Assembly: GCA_021738625.1 (NCBI GenBank)
Contig: JAIPBS010000037.1
Coordinates: forward strand, 1-41,722
Source: Bacteroidales bacterium
GTDB lineage: Bacteria; Bacteroidota; Bacteroidia; Bacteroidales; JAIOZK01
DNA: 41,722 bases
Direction: 5' to 3'
In this document: positions 36,611 to 41,722 of the stretch, piece by piece
Layout of the letters: each line of letters starts with the position of its first letter
Position numbering within the stretch: position 1 is the first letter of the stretch
Notes under the pieces: generated by a model
Seen by the model: the letters and a program-made list of their open reading frames with translations, nothing else
The model's database searches: none
Told to the model about the DNA's origin: nothing
Position numbers and translations under genes: made by a program

Positions 36611-36630
36611 ATCAATCAATTCTAAGGCTA

Positions 36631-36638
36631 CAAATTTA
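36631..36638 (-). promoter_or_regulatory. -7 box of the nucleoside phosphorylase gene
   Basis: On the minus strand it reads TAAATTTG. Transcription would start about 14 nt before the ATG. Confidence 0.4.
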
Positions 36639-36642
36639 TAAG

Positions 36643-36650
36643 TAATTTTG
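36643..36650 (+). promoter_or_regulatory. -7 box of cinA, very close to the start codon
   Basis: TAATTTTG lies 5 nt before the cinA ATG, so the transcript would be leaderless or nearly so. Confidence 0.4.
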
Positions 36651-36655
36651 TAAAC

Positions 36656-37897
36656 ATGAAGGCAGAAATCATCAGCATAGGCGACGAGATCCTGATCGGA
36701 CAGGTAATGAACACCAATGCCGGCTGGCTGGCTGAGCAAGTGAACCTGATCGGGATCAGCGTGGTCAGAATAACCACCATTGGCGACAACAAAGAAGAGA
36801 TCATCGGTTCGTTGGATGATGCAGGCAAACGGGCTGACCTCATCCTGATCACCGGCGGACTGGGACCCACCCGGGACGACATCACCAAGCAAACCCTTTG
36901 TGAATATTTTGATTCGGAACTGAAATTCAACAAGCAGGCCTTCCGTGATATCGAAAAGTTGTTTGAAGGGCGCGGCTGGCAAATGAATGAAAAAAACAAA
37001 AAACAAGCCGAGCTGCCTGCCAATGCCGTTCCACTGACAAACAAAAACGGAACGGCCCCCGGCATGTGGTTCGATCAAGATGGAAAGATCATCGTTTCTA
37101 TGCCGGGCGTACCCTTCGAGATGAAACCCATGATCACGAATCAGGTGATCCCAAAGCTCAGCGAAAAGCTGCAAACCGACACCCTCTACCACAAAACCGT
37201 CCTGACCCAGGGCATGGGGGAATCCTGGATCTCCGACAAGATCGAGGACTGGGAAGACAAGTTGCCCCAAAACATCAAGCTGGCCTATCTTCCGCAACCC
37301 GGCATGGTTAGGCTCCGACTTTCCGCCACCGGACAAAACAAAAAAGAACTTGAAAAGCAGGTGAATGAGGAAATCGAAAAACTGAAAAATATCATCCCCG
37401 ACCTAATCTTCGGATACAACAACGACAGCCTGGAAGAGGTGGTCGGCAAACACCTTCGTAACAACCAAGCCACCGTCGCCACCGCGGAAAGCTGCACGGG
37501 AGGCTACATCGCCCATCTGATCACATCCATCTCCGGCAGCTCGGATTACTATCCCGGCTCGGTTGTTTCCTACAGCAATGAGATCAAAATAAAAGAACTG
37601 GGTGTTTCGGAAGATGACCTGGAAAAACACGGGGCAGTCAGCGAAGCCGTGGTCAGGCAAATGGCCGAAGGCGTGATGAAAAAATTCGGGACGGATTACG
37701 CCATATCCACTTCGGGCATTGCCGGACCCACCGGAGGCACCGACGAGAAACCTGTGGGAACCACCTGGATCGCCGTCTGCAGCAAAGAGAAAACCATCGC
37801 GAAAAAATTCTCATTTGGCAACAACCGCGGCAGGAACATCCGGGTAACAGCACTACAGGCCATGAATATGCTACGCAAGATGATCATCAAAAATTAA
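36656..37897 (+). CDS. cinA: CinA-family protein (molybdopterin-binding-like and NMN amidase domains)
   Basis: A 413-residue two-domain protein. The N-terminal COG1058/MoCF-like domain (about 1-170) shows IISIGDEILIGQVMNTNAGWLAEQ and LITGGLGPTRDDITKQ; in the family it hydrolyses ADP-ribose. The C-terminal CinA domain (about 255-413) has TAESCTGGYIAHLITS, SYSNEIKIKELGV and ISGIAGPTGGTDEKPVGT-like segments; this domain deamidates nicotinamide mononucleotide in NAD recycling. Both domains look intact. A plus-strand promoter for rpmB follows. Confidence 0.95.
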   Translation: MKAEIISIGDEILIGQVMNTNAGWLAEQVNLIGISVVRITTIGDNKEEIIGSLDDAGKRADLILITGGLGPTRDDITKQTLCEYFDSELKFNKQAFRDIEKLFEGRGWQMNEKNKKQAELPANAVPLTNKNGTAPGMWFDQDGKIIVSMPGVPFEMKPMITNQVIPKLSEKLQTDTLYHKTVLTQGMGESWISDKIEDWEDKLPQNIKLAYLPQPGMVRLRLSATGQNKKELEKQVNEEIEKLKNIIPDLIFGYNNDSLEEVVGKHLRNNQATVATAESCTGGYIAHLITSISGSSDYYPGSVVSYSNEIKIKELGVSEDDLEKHGAVSEAVVRQMAEGVMKKFGTDYAISTSGIAGPTGGTDEKPVGTTWIAVCSKEKTIAKKFSFGNNRGRNIRVTALQAMNMLRKMIIKN

Positions 37898-37909
37898 TAA
37901 AAATTCAAC

Positions 37910-37940
37910 TTGTTTTTTTGCATAAAAATTCCGTTCTTTG
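37910..37940 (+). promoter_or_regulatory. Promoter of rpmB
   Basis: TTG (37910-37912), a 20-nt spacer and GTTCTTTG (37933-37940, six of eight for TAnnTTTG). Leader about 36 nt. Confidence 0.5.
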
Positions 37941-37981
37941 CACCCCATTTTTGAGAAGACTGAACAGAAAAAATTAAAACA

Positions 37982-38221
37982 ATGGCAAGTATTTGTGAAA
38001 TAACAGGGAAAAAGATGATCACAGGGAACCGCGTATCCCACTCCAACGTGAAGACCAAAAGAAGGTTCTATCCGAATTTGCAGAGAAAGAAATTCTATAT
38101 ACCCGAAGAAGACAAATGGATTGTGTTGACTGTTTCTACCGAAGGCATCCGTACCATCAATAAAAAAGGCATCAAAAATGCCATGAAGGAAGCCAGGGAA
38201 AAGGGTTATATGAAAAAATAA
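37982..38221 (+). CDS. rpmB: 50S ribosomal protein L28
   Basis: A 79-residue ribosomal protein. It begins ASICEITGKKMITGNRVSHSNVKTKRRF, the typical L28 opening, and ends in a basic helix (AMKEAREKGYMKK). There is one Cys only, so it is the zinc-free form. In many Bacteroidota rpmG (L33) and a DUF4295 gene follow, but here a terminator comes next. Confidence 0.96.
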   Translation: MASICEITGKKMITGNRVSHSNVKTKRRFYPNLQRKKFYIPEEDKWIVLTVSTEGIRTINKKGIKNAMKEAREKGYMKK

Positions 38222-38246
38222 TTAACTGCGGACCGCATAAAAGAAG

Positions 38247-38282
38247 ATGCTGTTGTTCCTCGTGGGGCAGCAGCATTTTTTT
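38247..38282 (+). terminator. Intrinsic terminator after rpmB
   Basis: Stem ATGCTGTTGTTCC (38247-38259) with GGGGCAGCAGCAT (38264-38276), a 13-bp helix using G-U pairs, a 4-nt loop, then a T run to 38282. Confidence 0.9.
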
Positions 38283-38342
38283 GTAGTGCACGAAAAAAAT
38301 GTTAAGGTTCGTTAAATACAGGTGAAGCAGGAAAAAGAAGTT

Positions 38343-38350
38343 TAATTTTG
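38343..38350 (+). promoter_or_regulatory. -7 box touching the start of the small regulatory-like protein
   Basis: TAATTTTG ends 4 nt before the GTG start at 38355, which predicts a leaderless transcript. Confidence 0.4.
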
Positions 38351-38354
38351 CATT

Positions 38355-38996
38355 GTGCTTAAATCAATTAAAATATCATTTTTATTTCTGCTCTGTTCAA
38401 TGGCGGCCCTGAACCTGAGCGCACAGGAAAAGGAAAAGGAGCTGATTCAGTTCAGCGGGGTTGTGGTCACGGCAGACAGCCTGCAACCCGTGCCCTTCGC
38501 CAACATCATCATCGCCGGAACCAACCACGGAACGGTGAGCGACTACTACGGCTACTTTTCTTTCGTGGCCGAAAAAAACGAAAGCATCATATTTTCTTCC
38601 ATGGGTTTCAAAAAAGATACCTTCCTCATCCCCGACACCATCACCGGCAGCCGCTATTCACTCATACAGGTGATGACCCGTGATACCATCCTGCTGGCCG
38701 AAACGGTGATCTACCCCTGGCCCACCGTTGACCAGTTCAAGGAAGCTTTCCTGAACCTCGACATCCCTGACGACGACATTGAGATCGCACGCAAAAACCT
38801 CGACAAGCAGGAATTGCAAATGCGGGCCGAGAAATATCCCATGGACGGCAGCATGAACTACACCAACTACATGCAGCGCGAAACCAACAAGCTATACTAC
38901 GCCGGGCAAACCCAGCCCATTTCCATCCTCAACCCTTTTGCCTGGGCCAAGTTTATTAAGGCCTGGAGGGAAGGAAAATTCAAACGTAAAAAATAG
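38355..38996 (+). CDS. Secreted carboxypeptidase-regulatory-like domain protein
   Basis: A 213-residue exported protein with a signal peptide (MLKSIKISFLFLLCSMAALNLSAQ) and a CarboxypepD_reg-like beta-sandwich (about 34-115, LQPVPFANIIIAGTNHGTVSDYYGYFSF), the module that usually heads TonB-dependent receptors; here it stands alone with a helical, basic tail (about 130-213, ending KRKK). The first codon is GTG; no later in-frame ATG keeps the signal peptide. The function is unknown. It lies 30 nt before a TonB-dependent receptor gene that carries the same kind of domain. Confidence 0.8.
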   Translation: MLKSIKISFLFLLCSMAALNLSAQEKEKELIQFSGVVVTADSLQPVPFANIIIAGTNHGTVSDYYGYFSFVAEKNESIIFSSMGFKKDTFLIPDTITGSRYSLIQVMTRDTILLAETVIYPWPTVDQFKEAFLNLDIPDDDIEIARKNLDKQELQMRAEKYPMDGSMNYTNYMQRETNKLYYAGQTQPISILNPFAWAKFIKAWREGKFKRKK

Positions 38997-38999
38997 ATT

Positions 39000-39007
39000 T
39001 ACCTTTG
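39000..39007 (+). promoter_or_regulatory. -7 box of the TonB-dependent receptor gene
   Basis: TACCTTTG, a perfect TAnnTTTG, 19 nt before the ATG. It suggests the receptor may be transcribed separately from the gene just upstream. Confidence 0.4.
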
Positions 39008-39026
39008 CAGCGTTAGAATTTCCTGA

Positions 39027-41558
39027 ATGAATTTTTCCAGGATCGTCATACTATCGCTGATGCTTGTTTCCGGGCTGATAACAAAAGGCCAGGAAACAGC
39101 AAGGATATTCGGTAAGATCACGGACGAACGGGGCAGGGCGGTCGAACTGGCCAATATCGCCATCCCGGGCACGCAGGTGGGCGGCACTTCCAACATGAAA
39201 GGGGAATACAGCTTTAGGATTCCGGCAGGAAGGGAGCTGAAGATCGTGGTGTCCTTTATCGGTTTCCGGCCCGAATCAACCCTGCTCAAACTGAAAGCCG
39301 GAGAAGAAAGAGAGATCAACTTTATCCTGAAACCAAGCCTGCAGGAACTCGACCCGGTGGAGATCTACGAAAAACAAATCCGGCAAACCAACACCATCCG
39401 CATCGACCCCAAGGAAACCGAGGTGATCCCCACCATGAAAAACGGGGTGGAAGACCTCATCATCACCCAGCCCGGAGTTTCATCCAGCAATGAGTTAAGT
39501 TCGCAGTATTCGGTGCGGGGCGGCAACTTCGACGAGAACCTGGTGTACGTGAACGGCATACAGATCTACCGCCCCTTCCTGATCCGCAGCGGACAGCAGG
39601 AAGGACTGAGCTTTGTCAACTCCGACCTGGTTTCATCCATACTGTTCTCGGCCGGAGGATTCAACGCCAAATACGGCGATAAGATGTCGTCGGTGCTGGA
39701 CATACAGTACAAGAAACCCACCGAATTCGCGGCCAGCCTGAGCGGCAGCCTGCTGGGCGGCTCGGCGCATGTGGAAGGCATCAACCGCAACAGAAGGTTC
39801 ACCTACCTGGCAGGGTTTCGCCACCAGTCCAACCAGTACATCCTGAAAGGCTTGCAAACAAAAGGGGAATACAAGCCCTCCTTTACCGATGTGCAGGCTC
39901 TATTTACTTACCACATCAACGACCGCTGGGAGATATCCTTTCTGGGGAATTATGCCAGCAACTTCTACAAACTTGTGCCTGAAAACCGGGAAACCCGCTT
40001 CGGGACCATCAACGAGGCCTACCAGCTAAGGATTTATTTCGACGGACAGGAAGTGGACAAATATGAAACCATGCTGGGCGCCCTCAGCTTGCAATACCAA
40101 CCCAATCCCAAGCTAAACCTGCGATTCATCACCTCGGCTTTCCAGACCGTCGAAAGCGAGACTTACGACATACAGGGACAATACTGGATCGGACGGCTGG
40201 AAACCAGTTTCGGCGACGAGGAATTCGGCGACGCCATCGAAACACAGGGCGTGGGTACTTACCTCGACCATGCCAGGAACTACCTGCAGGCCCGGGTGAT
40301 CAGCGCCGAGCACAAGGGGAGCCTGACCCGCCTGAATAAAACCATGCAGTGGGGGTTGAAGTTCCAGCATGAGATCGTTGACGATGAACTGAACGAATGG
40401 GAGATGATCGACTCGGCAGGCTATTCCATTCCCCGGCCGCAAGACTCCCTGGGCCATCCAAATCCGCCGCATCCGGCCCTGCTGCTCAACGATGTGGCCA
40501 AAAGCAAAAACGATATCAACTCCAACCGCATTGAGGGATACCTGCAAAACAACTGGGAATTCGCCGGCTATAAAAACGATATTTTCTTTACCCTGGGCGG
40601 ACGGATCAACTACTGGGATTTCAATGAACAGTTTCTCTTCAGCCCACGCGCCTCTTTCGCCATTAAGCCAAACCGCTGGGAAAAAGACATTGTGTTCCGG
40701 TTTTCGACCGGCTATTATTACCAGCCGCCTTTTTACAAGGAAATGCGAGGCTTCCAGGGAAACATCAACCGCGACATCCGCGCGCAGAAATCCATTCATT
40801 TTGTGGGAGGGCTCGACTGGAACTTCATGATCTGGTCCAGGCCCTTCAAGTTTACCACCGAAGTGTATTACAAAAGGCTCGACGACCTCATCCCTTACGA
40901 GGTGGACAACGTGCGCATCCGCTACTATGCCGACAACATCGCGCACGGCTACGCCACCGGCATCGACTTTAAGATCAACGGGGAGTTCGTGCAGGGCATC
41001 GAGTCATGGGCCAGCCTGTCGGTCATGCAAACCGAAGAAGACATCGAAGGGGATTTTTATTATGAGTATTATAATGATGAAGGCGTAAAGATCGTCCCGG
41101 GCGTGACGGTGGACAACACACCTGCGGACAGCGTCCGCATTGAGCCGGGTTACATCCCCCGCCCCACCGACCAGCGGGTGAACTTCAGCCTGTTCTTCCA
41201 GGACTACCTGCCCAGCAACCCAACCTATAAGATGCACTTGAAGCTGGTGTTCGGCAGCAGCCTGCCCTTCGGTCCGCCCGACAGCCCCAAATACCAGCAC
41301 ACCCTGCGCATCCCGGCCTACCGCAGGGTCGACATCGGTTTCTCCAAACAAATCATAGGCGAAAACGCAGTCTTCAAACCAAAGAGCGCCCTGCGTTTTA
41401 TCAAATCCCTCTGGATCACCGCCGAGGTGTTCAACCTGCTGCAGATCAACAACACCGTTTCCTACCTCTGGGTGAAAGACGTCAGCAACCGCCGCTACGC
41501 CGTGCCGAACTACCTCACGCCGAGGCAGCTTAATATAAGGCTGATCGCGAAGTTTTAA
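39027..41558 (+). CDS. TonB-dependent outer-membrane receptor
   Basis: An 843-residue outer-membrane protein. A signal peptide (about 1-21) is followed by a carboxypeptidase-regulatory-like domain (about 25-108, IFGKITDERGRAVELANIAI), a plug domain (about 120-240, SSQYSVRGGNFDENLVYVNGIQI and GGFNAKYGDKMSSVLDIQYK) and a barrel to the C-terminal RLIAKF. No SusD-like partner is next to it, so it is not a typical polysaccharide-utilisation pair. The substrate is unknown. Confidence 0.92.
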   Translation: MNFSRIVILSLMLVSGLITKGQETARIFGKITDERGRAVELANIAIPGTQVGGTSNMKGEYSFRIPAGRELKIVVSFIGFRPESTLLKLKAGEEREINFILKPSLQELDPVEIYEKQIRQTNTIRIDPKETEVIPTMKNGVEDLIITQPGVSSSNELSSQYSVRGGNFDENLVYVNGIQIYRPFLIRSGQQEGLSFVNSDLVSSILFSAGGFNAKYGDKMSSVLDIQYKKPTEFAASLSGSLLGGSAHVEGINRNRRFTYLAGFRHQSNQYILKGLQTKGEYKPSFTDVQALFTYHINDRWEISFLGNYASNFYKLVPENRETRFGTINEAYQLRIYFDGQEVDKYETMLGALSLQYQPNPKLNLRFITSAFQTVESETYDIQGQYWIGRLETSFGDEEFGDAIETQGVGTYLDHARNYLQARVISAEHKGSLTRLNKTMQWGLKFQHEIVDDELNEWEMIDSAGYSIPRPQDSLGHPNPPHPALLLNDVAKSKNDINSNRIEGYLQNNWEFAGYKNDIFFTLGGRINYWDFNEQFLFSPRASFAIKPNRWEKDIVFRFSTGYYYQPPFYKEMRGFQGNINRDIRAQKSIHFVGGLDWNFMIWSRPFKFTTEVYYKRLDDLIPYEVDNVRIRYYADNIAHGYATGIDFKINGEFVQGIESWASLSVMQTEEDIEGDFYYEYYNDEGVKIVPGVTVDNTPADSVRIEPGYIPRPTDQRVNFSLFFQDYLPSNPTYKMHLKLVFGSSLPFGPPDSPKYQHTLRIPAYRRVDIGFSKQIIGENAVFKPKSALRFIKSLWITAEVFNLLQINNTVSYLWVKDVSNRRYAVPNYLTPRQLNIRLIAKF

Positions 41559-41580
41559 GACTGGAGGTTGGAGGCTGGAT
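41559..41580 (+). repeat. YTGGAGG heptamer repeat at the receptor stop codon
   Basis: Directly after the TAA stop come GACTGGAGGTTGGAGG and CTGGA: CTGGAGG, TTGGAGG, CTGGA in tandem. This is analogous in position and period to the GGATTYC repeats elsewhere. Confidence 0.6.
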
Positions 41581-41590
41581 ATATTTTGCG

Positions 41591-41722
41591 AGTGAACCGA
41601 TCACCTAGAAAGGTCACCCGATCAGGGAAACCGCAGTTGTGAGTGATCGGGTCACTTTCCCACGCAATTTGCCAGTGATCCGATTACTTGGGTAGGACGT
41701 TTGATCAGATAAACAGCAGGTT
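41591..41722. repeat. Degenerate GATC-containing dyad array at the window edge
   Basis: Four related units are seen: GTGAACCGATCACCT (41592-41606), GTCACCCGATCAGGG (41613-41627), GTGATCGGGTCACTTT (41643-41658) and GTGATCCGATTACTT (41675-41689), with a looser TTGATCAGAT near 41701. Several are partly self-complementary and mixed in orientation. Start-to-start distances are about 21, 30 and 32 nt. The array runs off the window. Confidence 0.6.

Noticed and set aside
36611..37336. N-terminal extension of the nucleoside phosphorylase frame by about 240 residues
   Set aside because: The extra region is antisense to cinA, and the family begins at the ATG at 36610.
40113..40946. 277-codon open frame opposite the TonB-dependent receptor gene
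   Set aside because: Antisense shadow of a barrel-coding region with no recognisable protein features.
41591..41722. Possible CRISPR array
   Set aside because: Units are short, degenerate, in mixed orientation and unevenly spaced; no cas gene is present.

Overview
The window looks like a chromosomal segment of a Bacteroidota bacterium, probably from the Bacteroidales/Marinilabiliales side of the phylum. The evidence is: two secreted proteins with type IX secretion (T9SS) C-terminal sorting tails; a TonB-dependent receptor with an N-terminal carboxypeptidase-regulatory-like domain; phylum-typical small families (DUF3822, DUF2795, short AMP nucleosidase); and promoters of the Bacteroidota form TTG-N19-TAnnTTTG with few Shine-Dalgarno sequences. 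No rRNA, tRNA, CRISPR array, integrase or transposase was seen. The region is mainly housekeeping DNA, with interspersed short repeat elements clustered at gene 3' ends.

Layout. 0.3-8.5 kb (minus strand): a cation-transporting P-type ATPase downstream of a complete pyruvate dehydrogenase operon (aceE-aceF-lpd). 8.7-10 kb: a flavin-binding PNPOx-like protein, a small holin-like membrane protein and a divergent four-helix membrane protein. 10-14.5 kb (minus): panB, an RluA-type pseudouridine synthase and a large metallopeptidase/beta-propeller/outer-membrane-barrel protein, apparently one operon. 14.6-22.8 kb (plus): a lipoprotein, dnaK and two T9SS cargo proteins that share modules. 22.9-27.0 kb (plus): an unknown secreted protein, a SAM methyltransferase, a lone ABC ATPase, a PduO-type cobalamin adenosyltransferase and a DUF2795 protein. 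27.0-29.1 kb (minus): rsmD, DUF3822 and a membrane-anchored unknown. 29.2-33.6 kb: a GYD protein, a solitary HsdR-N-like nuclease fold (minus), then amn-holA-gapN (plus). 33.7-36.6 kb (minus): an S33 peptidase-like lipoprotein, a SirB1-type transglutaminase-like protein and a nucleoside phosphorylase. 36.7-41.6 kb (plus): cinA, rpmB, a small regulatory-like-domain protein and a TonB-dependent receptor.

Functional links. AceE, AceF and Lpd together form the complex that turns pyruvate into acetyl-CoA. AMP nucleosidase, nucleoside phosphorylase and CinA (NMN deamidase domain) all serve nucleotide salvage, though they are not one operon. DnaK, RsmD, RluA, L28 and HolA are core information and protein-quality functions.

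I did not find a clearly new defence, mobile or biosynthetic system. The most unusual signals are: (i) several families of short periodic or palindromic repeats placed directly at stop codons or in operon gaps; (ii) a roughly 67-residue Lys/Glu-rich linker in AceF that looks like a rigid single alpha-helix and gives a 200-bp purine tract; (iii) a peptidase/propeller/barrel fusion; (iv) promoter boxes so close to start codons that leaderless transcripts are predicted; and (v) an array of degenerate GATC-containing dyads running off the right end.
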